A DNA stretch of 64,000 nucleotides from Pelomonas sp. Root1237 (GCF_001425055.1 NZ_LMDK01000001.1:261845-325844), one strand, 5' to 3'; counted from the first letter of the stretch, positions 43,464 through 53,108 are shown. The notes: generated by a model from the letters alone, not told the origin. A program made the numbers and translations.

Positions 43464-43655
43464 GGGGCTCTCCTGATCGTGGGTTGGAGCCGCCGATGTT
43501 GCGCGCCCGTCCGACGGTGCTCCACCCACGGATGACCCACAGTCGAGCCGGGCAAGGGTCGTCGCGCCCCTGTTGGCGGGCCGAATGAGCGCTGCGGGGT
43601 GGCCACCTAAAATTCGCCGCCCCAGCGTGCCGTTCAGGCGCCGTTCAACGATCCG

Positions 43656-44897
43656 ATGACGACCACCACCCTGCTCCTGCAACTCATCGTCATCCTCGGC
43701 GTGGCCCGCGGCTGCGGCTGGTTGCTGCGTCATCTGGGCCAGCCGCAGGTGGTGGGCGAGATGGCGGCCGGCCTCGTGCTCGGGCCGGCTGTCATGGGCT
43801 TCTACCTGCCCGACCTGCATGCCCAGCTGTTCGCCAAGCCCTTGCTGGGTGGCCTGAACGCGCTGGCCACGCTGGGCCTGGTGCTGTTCATGTTCGTCGT
43901 CGGCCTGGAGATCCGCGCGCCGGGCGGCCTGCGCTCACAGCTGCGGTCAGCCGGTAGCGTCGGCCTGCTCAGCGTGCTGGCGCCGGCCGTCCTGGCCTTG
44001 GCCATCACGCCCGCCCTGCACCCGGGCTTGGCGCCGGCGGGCGTGGGCTTCTGGCCCTTTGCGCTGTTCATGACGGCCGCCGTGTCCATCACCGCCTTCC
44101 CCGTCATGGCCCGCATCCTCAAGGACCGCGGCATGACGCAGACCCGCTTCGGCCAGCTGGCCCTGGCGGGCGCTGCGGTCGTCGACGTGTTCGCCTGGGT
44201 GCTGCTGGCCTTTGTCGTCGCCCTTGCGGGAGTGGGTGAAGGCTATGCCGGCCTGGCCCGGATTGCCGGTGGCACGCTGGCCATCCTCGCCGTCCTCTAT
44301 TTCGTCGTGCGACCGGTCTATGCCCGCCTGCTGGCCGCCCGGGCACCCGACGGGGAGCCGTCGCTGGGTGTGCTGGCGGCGCTGATGCTGGGCCTGCTGG
44401 CCAGCGCCGCGGCGACCGAATGGCTGCACCTGCACGCGGTGTTCGGCGCCTTCCTGTTCGGCGCCACGCTGCCGCGCGACGACCGCCTGCTGCAGTCGCT
44501 GATGCAGCGCATCGAGCCGCTGTCCATCGTGCTGCTGATGCCGCTGTTCTTCGCGCTGGCCGGCCTGTCGACGACGCGCTCGGCCTTTGCCGGCGGCGCC
44601 CTGGGCGCCATGCTGCTGGTGGTGGGCGTGGCGACGGTCGGCAAGCTGGTGGGCGGCTGGCTGGGCGCCCGCGTGGCCGGCCTCAACGGCGCCGAGAGCA
44701 TGGCCACCGGCGCGCTGATGAACGCCCGCGGCCTGATGGAGCTCATCGTCATGAAGGTGGGCCTGGATGTCGGCCTCATCGGCCCCGACATGTTCACCAT
44801 CCTGCTCATCATGGCCCTGGCCACCACGGCGATGACCAGCCCATTGATCACATTGGCGTTGCGATATCGGCGGGTCGATAACGCCAGAGCCGCCTGA
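43656..44897 (+). CDS. CPA2-type cation:proton antiporter
   Basis: A 413-residue membrane protein with about twelve helices. It begins LLLQLIVILGVARGCGWLLRHLGQPQVVGEMAAGLVLGP, the usual Na/H exchanger start, and has LALAGAAVVDVFAWVLLAFV with the transport-site Asp, plus GALMNARGLMELIVMKVGLDVGLI near the end. There is no C-terminal TrkA-N domain, so it is the short form. It exchanges Na+ or K+ for protons; the ion cannot be told. A small membrane protein gene follows after seven bases. Confidence 0.88.
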   Translation: MTTTTLLLQLIVILGVARGCGWLLRHLGQPQVVGEMAAGLVLGPAVMGFYLPDLHAQLFAKPLLGGLNALATLGLVLFMFVVGLEIRAPGGLRSQLRSAGSVGLLSVLAPAVLALAITPALHPGLAPAGVGFWPFALFMTAAVSITAFPVMARILKDRGMTQTRFGQLALAGAAVVDVFAWVLLAFVVALAGVGEGYAGLARIAGGTLAILAVLYFVVRPVYARLLAARAPDGEPSLGVLAALMLGLLASAAATEWLHLHAVFGAFLFGATLPRDDRLLQSLMQRIEPLSIVLLMPLFFALAGLSTTRSAFAGGALGAMLLVVGVATVGKLVGGWLGARVAGLNGAESMATGALMNARGLMELIVMKVGLDVGLIGPDMFTILLIMALATTAMTSPLITLALRYRRVDNARAA

Positions 44898-44904
44898 GCT
44901 CGCC

Positions 44905-45417
44905 ATGCAGATCCAGCTGAGCTCCGACGACTATCTGTCAGCGATTCGCGCCGGCTTCAAGCCTCGCCCTGCATTTGCAGTGCTCGGCATCTTGATCGTC
45001 GTCCTTGCCCTGGCCGCATTGGTCTTCATGCTGGGTTCGTGGTGGCGAGGGGAAGGCTCCTGGTCTGATGTGCTGGGCGTGCTGGCGATCTGCTACTTCC
45101 CCGCCTGGTATTGGTTTTATCTGCCGTGGAAGGTGCGGCGCCTGTATGCGCAGCAGCGATCACTTCACCAGCCGGCATCGGTCGAGATTGGCGAAGCCGG
45201 CCTGCAGTTCCGGACGGTGAATGGCGAAGGCTTGATGCCCTGGGAGAACGTCTACCGATGGCGAGAAACCAAGGTGGTTTTTGTTCTCTACCAGTCTGAT
45301 CTGTTGTTCAGTTTGATCCCCAAGCGGTACTTCGACTCGATGGAAGCTCAAGGTGATTTCAGGGCAATGCTGGTGCGCCAGGTGGGACCTGCGAATACGC
45401 CGCGCAAGCTGTCTTGA
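44905..45417 (+). CDS. YcxB-like membrane protein
   Basis: A 170-residue protein with two N-terminal helices (about 24-46 and 54-76) and a C-terminal YcxB-like domain: ASVEIGEAGLQFRTVNGEG, MPWENVYRWRETKVVFVLYQS and SLIPKRYFDS. The domain has no known activity. It lies seven bases after the antiporter gene and probably belongs to the same transcript. Confidence 0.75.
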   Translation: MQIQLSSDDYLSAIRAGFKPRPAFAVLGILIVVLALAALVFMLGSWWRGEGSWSDVLGVLAICYFPAWYWFYLPWKVRRLYAQQRSLHQPASVEIGEAGLQFRTVNGEGLMPWENVYRWRETKVVFVLYQSDLLFSLIPKRYFDSMEAQGDFRAMLVRQVGPANTPRKLS

Positions 45418-45705
45418 GGCCCGGCAGCGCCGCGCGCCAACCGGGCTGCGGGTGCCGAGGCGGACATGCGCCAGGCAGCGGGCTATCCGGCCCATCGCCG
45501 ACTTGTTCGTTGCCAGGTGCAGTTTGTCGCCTGCCGATGCCGCTCATGGATGCGCTTTGCAAACTGCGCAGGCTGCAACCCTTGCAAGGAACTCCCATGC
45601 GCTCTATTCGATGATGGCCGGCCTGCTGTCGGCGGCCCTGGCCGTGCCCTGCGCCCCGGGCCGCCGCACGCAGGTGCACTGCGCTCTCGCCCGGATTTGG
45701 CTGAC
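45418..45705. other. Intergenic region without a recognised gene
   Basis: A 288-base gap between convergent genes. It contains short palindromes such as CCTTGCAAGG but no hairpin with a U-tract. The short open frames here lack family features. Confidence 0.45.
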
Positions 45706-47556
45706 TTATTGAACGTTGATGGCCGTGATCGTTGCCGTCGAGCCGGACCAGCCGGCTTGCGACACGATGTACAGAATGCCGTTCGGTGACAGCGCGAGAT
45801 TGCCCGATGCTGGATAGCTCCAGATCGTTCGGTGTGCCGAGCGATCGATGACGTAGGTCGAGGTGTTGGTACTGATGATCACGGTGTTCTTCGTGAGCAG
45901 GACCTCACTGACGAATTCCGTATCGCCAGACGCCTGGGGCGTCCAGGACCAGAGCAGCGAGCCGTCGGCTTCCGAGCGGGCCTCGAGTCGCAAGGGGTTG
46001 TTATTGGCCGCGTAGACGACGCCCGCGTCATAGGCCGGCGTCGAGGGGTAGACGCCCCTGATGGACCAGTCGACGGTCCGCGACTGGAGGTTGAAGTGCA
46101 GGAGTGAATTGCCGATCCCTCCGCCATTCAGAAAGCTGTTGGCATAGGCCGCGGCGAACACGGAGTTGGCGCCGCCGAGGACGGGGGAGCCGCCGATTTC
46201 GTAGATGTAGTTCGTGAAGGACGGATCGGCGATGCTCATCTTGAGCGCGCCGGAAACAGGGTCGAACACCTGCAGGGAGTTGCCGGTATAGGCATACACC
46301 GCGTTGGCGTCGACGGCTGGGGTCCACGCAGATTGCTGTGCGGCTCCGGCAAAGTACAACTCGGTGCCCTGCGTGCTGAATGCATACAGCCCGCCGTAGG
46401 TTCCCGCGTTGGTGTACACGCCTGAGGGCCCCACGGTGGGCGCGAGATAGTGCTCCCACTGAGATGACATGCGGGACTTGAACAGCACGGTGCCGTTGCT
46501 GGCGTCCAGGCCGAACATATAGGTCGACGATTGCTGACCGGCCGCGACATAGACGACCCCGTTGCTGACGGCCGGGGGATTTGTGGAAGGGTAGGGCAGC
46601 TCGCCGAAGCTGTAGCTCCAGACGCTGGCACCGTCATGCTCACGCCGAGCCGAAACGGCGTTGTCTCCGGCGATGTAGAAGTTGCCGCCTGCCGTGGTGA
46701 CCGTGCCGAGGTTGAAGCGGCCGTTGAAATAGATGAAGGACGGCACCGTGATTTGCCAGCGGGTGTCGAACTTGTTGGCGTCGAGCGTGACCGGCACGTA
46801 ACCGGTGTGGGCGGCGTTGCCCTGGAACGTGGCCCATTCCGGTGCGCCCGCGACGGGCGAGAGCGCCGTCAGGTGATTGCCCGGCCAGGCGCCACCTGCG
46901 GCAAGGACGTTGACGCTGTAGTTCACGAACAGCGTCGATGTCGCCTGCGGCGCAGCGCAGGCCGCATCCTGGCAGAGGCTCACCACCGCCTGCCCGGCAT
47001 GGACGCCTGCCGTGGCGGAGCCGGCGGTCGAAAACTCCAGGACATAGCTGCCACCGCTGGCGGTGACTGCGACGGTCGAGCCGATCACGCCGTCCTTGTC
47101 GCTCGCCTTGGCGTAGACGGTGCCAGTGAGGCCGAGCGCCGCGCCGTCGAGCGTCACCAGCGGAGCGACCGAGGTGCCCGCCACCGTCATGCGAGTGACC
47201 TTGGCGGCAGGCTGGACAGCCAGGCGGATCTTTGCATTGGCCGAGCCGCCGGGCCCCGTCGCCGTGACGGTGAAGTCGGCGGGAGCGGTGCCGGCGGTAG
47301 GCGTGCCCGAGATGGCGCCCGTGGTGGTGTTCAACGCAAGGCCGGCCGGCAGCGCGGGTGCGACGCTGAACGACGTCACGGTTCCTGATGTGGTCGGCGC
47401 CAGCGTCGATGTCGCCTGGTCCTGCACGTAGGCCTGGGGTGCGGCGTAGGACAGCGTCGGTGCTGGCGGCGTCGGGGTGCTGCTGCCGCCCCCACCGCCA
47501 CAGCCGATGGAAATTGCAGCGCAAACCAAGGCTGCGCAAAGACCCGTGGCCCTCAT
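45706..47556 (-). CDS. Lipoprotein with Ig-like domain and PQQ-like beta-propeller
   Basis: A 616-residue lipoprotein (lipobox region AISIGC, then GGGGGSSTPTPPAP spacer). Residues about 35-115 form a putative Ig domain with the motif LPAGLALNTTTGAISGTPTAG. A second beta-rich region follows to 225. Residues 250-616 show repeated quinoprotein-like blades (VSARREHDGASVWSYSFGEL, SNGVVYVAAGQQSSTYMFGLDASNGTVLF, DAGVVYAANNNPLRLEARSEADGSLLWSW). No catalytic PQQ residues were recognised, so a binding or surface role is more likely than dehydrogenase activity. Confidence 0.8.
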   Translation of the reverse strand: MRATGLCAALVCAAISIGCGGGGGSSTPTPPAPTLSYAAPQAYVQDQATSTLAPTTSGTVTSFSVAPALPAGLALNTTTGAISGTPTAGTAPADFTVTATGPGGSANAKIRLAVQPAAKVTRMTVAGTSVAPLVTLDGAALGLTGTVYAKASDKDGVIGSTVAVTASGGSYVLEFSTAGSATAGVHAGQAVVSLCQDAACAAPQATSTLFVNYSVNVLAAGGAWPGNHLTALSPVAGAPEWATFQGNAAHTGYVPVTLDANKFDTRWQITVPSFIYFNGRFNLGTVTTAGGNFYIAGDNAVSARREHDGASVWSYSFGELPYPSTNPPAVSNGVVYVAAGQQSSTYMFGLDASNGTVLFKSRMSSQWEHYLAPTVGPSGVYTNAGTYGGLYAFSTQGTELYFAGAAQQSAWTPAVDANAVYAYTGNSLQVFDPVSGALKMSIADPSFTNYIYEIGGSPVLGGANSVFAAAYANSFLNGGGIGNSLLHFNLQSRTVDWSIRGVYPSTPAYDAGVVYAANNNPLRLEARSEADGSLLWSWTPQASGDTEFVSEVLLTKNTVIISTNTSTYVIDRSAHRTIWSYPASGNLALSPNGILYIVSQAGWSGSTATITAINVQ

Positions 47557-47890
47557 ATCCGTCCTCCCCGTGCTTTTGATGTCGTCCCGCATGCGGGCGC
47601 GGCGATTCTAGAAGCGCTCTGGCGCAGCATTCGGGGTCGATGCCGAAGGCGCCGATGGCATTCTTCACGGCCCAACCGCTGACTGATCACTGGCGTTGCG
47701 CAAGCGCGTTGACGCCTCGGTGGCGTGTCGAGGGTGCGAGGGCGGTCTGAAGGGCCATCACGCCAAAGCCACCCCAAGCGCGATGCATCATCGCGATGAC
47801 CAGCAGCCTGGCCTCGATATTTGCGACGCAGTGATGGCTCAGCGGGGCGCGGCCCTCCAAGGAGCAGACCAGCAGGCGGCCGCGCGCGGT
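47557..47890. other. Intergenic region without a supported gene
   Basis: A 334-base gap. On the minus strand about 66 codons are open from the stop of the neighbouring region to near 47690, including RLLVIAMMHRAWGGFGVM, but there is no start codon before the MM and no recognised family. It may be a gene remnant. Confidence 0.4.
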
Positions 47891-48520
47891 CTAAGAACCA
47901 TTGAACCACCCATGGGCCACCGCCAGCGCGGATGGATGGGCGGGAATGAAGGCATGGCTGGCGCTGATCGGGGCCGCGAACTGGAATTTTTCCGGCGCGG
48001 CTTCCTCTTTGGTCACCATGCCGTCATGCGGCAACCGGAATCCGGCGAATATTCCCAATGCGCCCAGCCAGGGCCATATGCCGTAGATGCAGGCCGTTGG
48101 AACTGGTGGAAACGGAATCTTTGCCATTTCGTCCGCGCTCGCCACCAGTTGCCCGCATTCGCCGGTCATCGCTTTATAGATTCGCCAATTTTTCAATCTG
48201 CTGGCCAGCCGCATTGACGCGAGCGGCGATGCGAGCAAGACGATCCGTCGGGGCGGTGGCGCCGCAGCGCCAGGCTCCTGCAGGACCAATCGCAAGAGGA
48301 CGCCGCCGAACGAATACCCCATGGCATGGTATTCACCGCAGGCTGCCACTTCCTTGAGCACCGCCGAGAGCTGGGCCTTCATGTCGGGCAACGACTGCGA
48401 CGATGCTGAATAGTCGAAGCAGTGAACTGAATATCCCCGCTGTTCGAAATAGCGAATCAGCTTGCCGCGCATATAGCGCTTGCCGCCCACGCCATCGATA
48501 AAAACCAGTTGCTTCGCCAT
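47891..48520 (-). CDS. Alpha/beta-hydrolase-like protein
   Basis: A 209-residue protein beginning MAKQLVFIDGVGGKRYMRGKLIRYFEQRG, with the nucleophile-like HAMGYSFGGVLLRL (GYSFGG) near residue 65 and the late SASHAFIPAHPSALAVAHGWF, where a catalytic His could lie. The size and layout resemble small lipase/acyltransferase-like hydrolases. The ATG at 48520 starts at the first beta strand; the frame is open upstream but that stretch covers a palindromic repeat and is unlikely to be coding. The substrate is unknown. Confidence 0.7.
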   Translation of the reverse strand: MAKQLVFIDGVGGKRYMRGKLIRYFEQRGYSVHCFDYSASSQSLPDMKAQLSAVLKEVAACGEYHAMGYSFGGVLLRLVLQEPGAAAPPPRRIVLLASPLASMRLASRLKNWRIYKAMTGECGQLVASADEMAKIPFPPVPTACIYGIWPWLGALGIFAGFRLPHDGMVTKEEAAPEKFQFAAPISASHAFIPAHPSALAVAHGWFNGS

Positions 48521-48587
48521 CAATGGGCGTTTCTCCACAAGAAACAGCCCGCAGTGATTGGGCCGCGGGCCTGATGTTGACAGCTCC

Positions 48588-48688
48588 GTTGGGGTGAGCC
48601 ACGCGAACCCCAACATCGACGATGTCGCGCTTCCGAACAGTACCGTGCTGCCGCCATCCGTGTTGGGGTTCACTGCGTTCACTCCAAC
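48588..48688. repeat. REPIN-like inverted pair of palindromic repeats
   Basis: Unit 1 (48588-48615) starts GTTGGGGTGAGC and ends GAACCCCAACA. Unit 2 (48661-48688) is the same 28-base sequence in the opposite orientation with about five changes. Each is itself a hairpin (GTTGGGGT with ACCCCAAC in unit 1). Two inverted REP units about 45 bases apart match the form of REP doublets (REPINs), which are spread by RAYT transposases. No RAYT gene is in the window. Confidence 0.7.
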
Positions 48689-48806
48689 CGGGCTGGCCTG
48701 GGTGCTCAGCTTCGACCATCGGCCGACAGCGCTGGACTGCACCGGGCGGCATGCGCATTGCCGCGACGGCGGACCGTATGGACTAGGAGCTGGAGGGTAG
48801 GCGTCG

Positions 48807-49610
48807 TTAGTCAGAACGATACCTTCTATTTAGCTGCCGAATTCGATAATAGAGAAACAGGACCATGCTTAGCAGACCGAGCTTAAAGCTTACATCTGCT
48901 ATGCGTTCAAAGCGCTGCCGCTGATCTCGCTTACTCTGAAGATATTCGTCAATCTTGACTTGCCTGCCTTTGGCAGATTTCCCGCTTTCCAAATCAGCAG
49001 TCACCAGGGGTTTGCAACTGGCGCTATCCATACCGAAGAATGTGACGTAAGCGTTGTATGACCCTTCCGAAGAGCTGCGAGATAATTTGCGATAGCTGAT
49101 CGTTACTGGATCGGCGAGTTTTCGCAGCATTTCCGGGGATTCTTGACTTGCCAAGGAGTCCGGGTATGTTGCATGGGAATCGTATCCAACACAACCATGA
49201 AATTGAACGCGTATATCCTTTAAGTCCTTTGATCCTATGTTTGTGATTCTCACTTGGAGGCTATCGAAAGGCTTCAAGTCGGCCCATGCAGCCAATGTTG
49301 GCGTATTGATAGCCAGTTCTCGGGTGATAGATCGAACTAGTGATTTTGGGAGGTCGCTTGGGCTCTTTATGCTTTCGTCAAGTCGTTTCAGTGCGGCGTT
49401 TACTTGCCTATTCCACTCCACGATGGGGTTCTTCGTATATTTATATTCAAACAAAAAACTGTCGTCATCGTCGGCAAATGCTTCGTAGATTGCCGGACCG
49501 AATGGTGAAATTGCCGTGGCAACAACAGTAGCCCAGCCGATCAACGTTGCAGCACTCGGTATTTTCACTGAATGACCCTGCGGTGTGAATTTGGTGATCT
49601 GATTGCCCAT
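48807..49610 (-). CDS. AT-rich orphan membrane protein, unknown function
   Basis: A 267-residue protein of no recognised family. It has a hydrophobic segment near 20-45 (SAATLIGWATVVATAISPFGPAIYEAF), a soluble region with LQVRITNIGSKDLKDIRVQFHG (a possible beta-sandwich), and a second membrane segment near the C-terminus (LGLLSMVLFLYYRIRQL). Base composition is clearly AT-richer than the surroundings, which suggests recent transfer. The ATG at 49610 starts MGNQITKFTPQG; the open frame further upstream runs through the terminator and into ssb and is not coding. Confidence 0.65.
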   Translation of the reverse strand: MGNQITKFTPQGHSVKIPSAATLIGWATVVATAISPFGPAIYEAFADDDDSFLFEYKYTKNPIVEWNRQVNAALKRLDESIKSPSDLPKSLVRSITRELAINTPTLAAWADLKPFDSLQVRITNIGSKDLKDIRVQFHGCVGYDSHATYPDSLASQESPEMLRKLADPVTISYRKLSRSSSEGSYNAYVTFFGMDSASCKPLVTADLESGKSAKGRQVKIDEYLQSKRDQRQRFERIADVSFKLGLLSMVLFLYYRIRQLNRRYRSD

Positions 49611-49666
49611 CGTCCACGGTAATTGTTGTAGGACTCCATCTGCTCTGCTAACAAATACAGGCGATA

Positions 49667-49701
49667 AAAAAGGCCCGTAGCAGTGTGCTGTGGGCCTTTT
49701 T
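49667..49701. terminator. Bidirectional intrinsic terminator
   Basis: AAAAAGGCCC at 49667-49676 pairs with GGGCCTTTTT at 49692-49701, extended by TAGCA/TGCT towards the loop. It has a U-run in both orientations. It lies 19 bases beyond the ssb stop on the minus strand, so it most likely terminates ssb. Confidence 0.85.
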
Positions 49702-49719
49702 AATCCAAGCGGGTTTGGT

Positions 49720-50286
49720 TCAGAACGGAATATCGTCATCCATATCGTCAAACCCCGTCGCCGCCTTGGGCGCCGCAGCCGGTGCACGCGGAGCGGGCGG
49801 GCGCTGGGCCGCAGCCGGGCGCGCTGCCGGGCGGGCACCGCCCTCGTCGCCACCGCCACGGCTGTAACCGCCACCACCACCTTCACCGCCACCCGCACCA
49901 CGGCCGTAGCTGGCACCGCCACCGCCGCCTTCATCGCCACCGCCGGCGCCATCACGGCCGCCGAGCAGTTGCATCTCCTGGGCAATGATCTCGGTCGTGT
50001 AGGTGTCGCGGCCTTCCTTGTCCTGCCACTTGCGGGTCTTCAGGCGGCCTTCGACATAGAGGGGGCGGCCCTTCTTGACGTACTCGCCGACGATCTCGGC
50101 CAGGCGGTCGTTGAAGACGACGCGGTGCCATTCGGTCTCTTCCTGGCGCTCGCCGCTCTCGCGGTTCTTCCAGTTGCGGGTGGTCGCCAGGCTGAGGGTG
50201 ACCCAGGCGCCGCCGCTGGGGTTGTAGCGAACCTCGGGGTCTTTGCCGACGTTGCCGATGATGATGACTTTGTTGACGCTGGCCAT
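49720..50286 (-). CDS. ssb: Single-stranded DNA-binding protein
   Basis: A 188-residue SSB. The OB-fold is at 1-110 ([69 protein letters not shown]). A glycine-rich linker (about 112-160) follows, and the acidic tip [10 protein letters not shown] binds partner proteins. The tetramer coats single-stranded DNA in replication, recombination and repair. It is divergent from the histidine-kinase gene with 156 bases between them, and ends at a strong terminator. Confidence 0.97.
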   Translation of the reverse strand: MASVNKVIIIGNVGKDPEVRYNPSGGAWVTLSLATTRNWKNRESGERQEETEWHRVVFNDRLAEIVGEYVKKGRPLYVEGRLKTRKWQDKEGRDTYTTEIIAQEMQLLGGRDGAGGGDEGGGGGASYGRGAGGGEGGGGGYSRGGGDEGGARPAARPAAAQRPPAPRAPAAAPKAATGFDDMDDDIPF

Positions 50287-50442
50287 GACGCTCGTCCGAA
50301 TTCGATGGGGAAGGGGCGAATTATGCCGAGGGGCTCGCCGAACCCCGTCAGCAACTCCACGTAGACCGCATCCCGCACCCCGGGGCCCGCACTTCGTCTC
50401 TCCACCCGCCGCCCGCCCGATGGGGCTCCCTAAGATGAAGCC

Positions 50443-51546
50443 ATGAACTCCCCCGACCCTCGCTCCAGCAACCGCCGCCCGAATGTGCGGCTGTGGCTGG
50501 CGTACGCCGGGACTTGCGCGCTGGCCTGGTGCCTGTTCGTGCTGGCGGGCAGCGAGTTCGACCGCGGCCTGGACCCGTTCTGGCTGGCCGTCTACCAGGC
50601 CACCACCATGCTGTGGGCACCGATGCTGCTGGGCATCGCCGTCTGGCCGGTGGCCCGCCGCCTGCACGGCACCGATGCCGGCGCGGCCGCGACCGCCCTG
50701 GCGCACGCGATGGCGGCGCTGTCGTTCTCGGCGCTGTGGCAGGCCGGTGAGTTCGCCGTCAATGCCGCCCTGTTCGGCACCGACCACGCCGGCGCCGTGC
50801 TGCTGGCAGGCCTGCTGTGGCGCTCGGTGTGGGGCTTCGTGGTCTACGCAGCAATAGCCACCGCTTTCACTGCCGTGCTGCAGTCGCGCGCGGCGCGCTC
50901 GGCGGCCGTGCACGCCGCCCAGGCCGAGAGCGCCCTGGCCAAGGCCGAGCTGTCGGCCATCAGCGGCAAGCTGAACCCGCATTTCCTGTTCAACACGCTG
51001 AACTCGCTGATCGCCCTGACCCGCAAGGACCCGGCCGCCGCCGAGGCCTCGCTGCTGAAGTTCTCGTCCATGCTGCGCTATGTGCTGGACACCAAGCGCG
51101 GCGCCGAGGACCGCGTGATGCTGTCCGACGAGATCGACTTCCTGCGCGACTACCTGGCCCTGGAAGCCCTGCGCCTGGGCGCGCGGCTGCGCGTGGACTG
51201 GGACCTGGAGGAGCGCGTGATGGCCGACGAGCTGCCGCCGCTCACCCTGCAGCCCCTGGTCGAGAACTCCATCCTACATGCCGTGGCCACCCGCAAGGGC
51301 GGCGGCAAGGTGACCATCACCGCCCGCCGCAATGCCCTCAACCATGGCCTGGACCTGGCCGTGGCCGACGACGGCCCGGGCTGCGAGCCCGAGGCCCTGG
51401 AGCCCAAGCCCGGCCAGCGCCGCGGCGTGGGCCTGGCGGCGCTGAAAAAGCGCTTCGCGCTGGACTACGACGGCCAGGCCCGCTTGCGCATCCACACCGC
51501 TCCCGGCGCAGGATTTCGCGTCGACCTCTTCATTCCACAGACATGA
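50443..51546 (+). CDS. LytS/AlgZ-type sensor histidine kinase
   Basis: A 367-residue membrane kinase. Four hydrophobic segments lie between about 17 and 147, then a His_kinase domain with the phospho-acceptor H180 in [12 protein letters not shown]. The ATPase end has [18 protein letters not shown] and [29 protein letters not shown]. No separate sensor domain is seen, so the signal is probably sensed in the membrane. The stop overlaps the response-regulator start (ATGA). Confidence 0.93.
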   Translation: MNSPDPRSSNRRPNVRLWLAYAGTCALAWCLFVLAGSEFDRGLDPFWLAVYQATTMLWAPMLLGIAVWPVARRLHGTDAGAAATALAHAMAALSFSALWQAGEFAVNAALFGTDHAGAVLLAGLLWRSVWGFVVYAAIATAFTAVLQSRAARSAAVHAAQAESALAKAELSAISGKLNPHFLFNTLNSLIALTRKDPAAAEASLLKFSSMLRYVLDTKRGAEDRVMLSDEIDFLRDYLALEALRLGARLRVDWDLEERVMADELPPLTLQPLVENSILHAVATRKGGGKVTITARRNALNHGLDLAVADDGPGCEPEALEPKPGQRRGVGLAALKKRFALDYDGQARLRIHTAPGAGFRVDLFIPQT

Positions 51547-52286
51547 ACACGACCACCGTCCTGATCGCCGAAGACGAACACCTCGCCGCCGAAGCCCTGG
51601 CCGACTGGGTCAAGGCCACGCCGGGCCTGCAGCTGGTGGCTGTCTGCGAGGATGGCGACGATGCGCTGGCGCAGATCCGCGCGCTCAAGCCCGCGCTGGT
51701 GCTGACGGACATCCAGATGCCGGGCCTGACGGGGTTGCAGGTGGTGCAGGCCCTGCAAGGCGAGGTCCACCAGCCGCGCATCATCTTCACCACCGCCTAT
51801 GACCAGCACGCGCTGACGGCCTTCGAGCTGCATGCGGTGGACTACCTGCTCAAGCCCTTCTCGCGCGAGCGCTTCGACGAGGCCATCAGCCATGTGCTGC
51901 GCGACGCATCGCCCAGCCCTGCCGATGTGGCGCAGGCCTTGGGCGCGCCTGCCGACGCACCGCTGACGCGCCTCTTGGTGCGCGACCAGGGCAAGATCTT
52001 CCCGCTGCAGGTGGACGCCATCGAGTGCCTGCGCTCCGACAACAAGTACACCGCCATCACCAGCAAGGGCCGCAGCTTCCTGGTGCGGCTGCCGATTGCC
52101 GATTTTGAGACGCGGCTGGACCCGATGAAGTTCCTGCGCGTGCAGCGCGGCTGCATCGTCAACCTGGATTTCGTCGAGAGCATGACCCCGGACGAGAACT
52201 CGCAGCTCGTCGTGCAGCTGCGTGACGGCACGCGCATCACGGCCAACCGTGAGGTGTCCAAGATGTTGAGGGAGCAGTCGCTATGA
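51543..52286 (+). CDS. LytTR-family response regulator
   Basis: A 247-residue regulator with a receiver domain (acidic pocket at E10/D11, phospho-acceptor D56 in LTDIQMPG, K104 in YLLKPF) and a C-terminal LytTR DNA-binding domain (about 145-245; IECLRSDNKYTAITSKGRSFLVRLPIADFE, FLRVQRGCIVNLDFVES). It is coupled to the kinase gene upstream and the DUF2807 gene downstream by four-base overlaps, so the three proteins are made together. Confidence 0.94.
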   Translation: MNTTTVLIAEDEHLAAEALADWVKATPGLQLVAVCEDGDDALAQIRALKPALVLTDIQMPGLTGLQVVQALQGEVHQPRIIFTTAYDQHALTAFELHAVDYLLKPFSRERFDEAISHVLRDASPSPADVAQALGAPADAPLTRLLVRDQGKIFPLQVDAIECLRSDNKYTAITSKGRSFLVRLPIADFETRLDPMKFLRVQRGCIVNLDFVESMTPDENSQLVVQLRDGTRITANREVSKMLREQSL

Positions 52287-53053
52287 ACAAAAACCGCCTG
52301 CTGGTTTGCCTGCTGCTGGCCGCCGGCCTGGCCCAGGCCCAGACCGCGCCCACGGCCCCGGCCGCACCCGTGCCCCCATCCGCGCTGCCGGCACCGCCCG
52401 CACTGCCTACCGGGCCGGGCAAGGTCTACGCCCCGGGCGCCTTCGATCGCTTGGAGCTGGCCGGCGCGGCGCGCGTCATCCTTGTGCAGGGCGAGCGCGA
52501 CCAGGCCTTCATCGCCGGCGACGCCGAGGTGCAGAAGAGCGTCGAGGTCGAGCTGGCCGACGGCCAGCTCGTCATCCGCCCGACCGGCGGCTGGAAGTTC
52601 TGGCACAGCAGCAAGCTGTTCGTGCAGGTTGAGATGCGCCAGCTGCGGCAGCTGTCGCTGTCCGGCGCCAGTGACATGCACGTGCCCGGCCCGCTGCGCA
52701 CCGATCAGCTCAAGCTCAGCATCAGCGGCGCAGGCCTGGTGCGGCTGGACCAGCTGCAGGCCAAGCAGCTCACCTTTGTCATCTCGGGTGCCGGTGACGG
52801 GCAGCTCGGCGGGCGCGTTGAGGACCTGGCGCTGCAGATCTCCGGCAAGGGCAAGGTGGTCGCCGACCGCCTTCAGGCCCAGCGCGCCCGTGTCAGCGTC
52901 AGCGGCATCGGCAATGTGCTGCTGTGGGTGACCGACGAGCTGGCGGCCAATATCTCGGGCATCGGCTCGGTGGACTACTTCGGCAACCCGTCGGTGCAGC
53001 GCTCGGTGTCGGGCATGGGCTCGATCAGCGCCAGGGGCGAGAAGCGGAACTAG
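52283..53053 (+). CDS. Exported DUF2807 (GIN-domain) protein
   Basis: A 256-residue protein with a signal peptide (MNKNRLLVCLLLAAGLAQAQ), a proline- and alanine-rich spacer and a DUF2807 adhesin-like beta-helix. Repeats include LRQLSLSGASDMHV, LKLSISGAGLVRLDQL, LTFVISGAGDGQL and ending SVSGMGSISARGEK. Such proteins are thought to act at the cell envelope but have no defined activity. It is the third gene of the LytS/LytR operon, so it may modulate or report to the sensor. A short fragment resembling its tail is at 55987-56058. Confidence 0.82.
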   Translation: MNKNRLLVCLLLAAGLAQAQTAPTAPAAPVPPSALPAPPALPTGPGKVYAPGAFDRLELAGAARVILVQGERDQAFIAGDAEVQKSVEVELADGQLVIRPTGGWKFWHSSKLFVQVEMRQLRQLSLSGASDMHVPGPLRTDQLKLSISGAGLVRLDQLQAKQLTFVISGAGDGQLGGRVEDLALQISGKGKVVADRLQAQRARVSVSGIGNVLLWVTDELAANISGIGSVDYFGNPSVQRSVSGMGSISARGEKRN

Positions 53054-53108
53054 GTATTTCGCCCAGCAGGCGCGGTGCCGCGAACACCATGCCAGCCAGT
53101 GAGTTTTG

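Noticed and set aside
47640-47668. Start region of an alternative frame overlapping the beta-propeller lipoprotein gene
   Set aside because: It overlaps the lipoprotein gene in another frame and shows no protein family; the lipobox-containing frame is the real gene.
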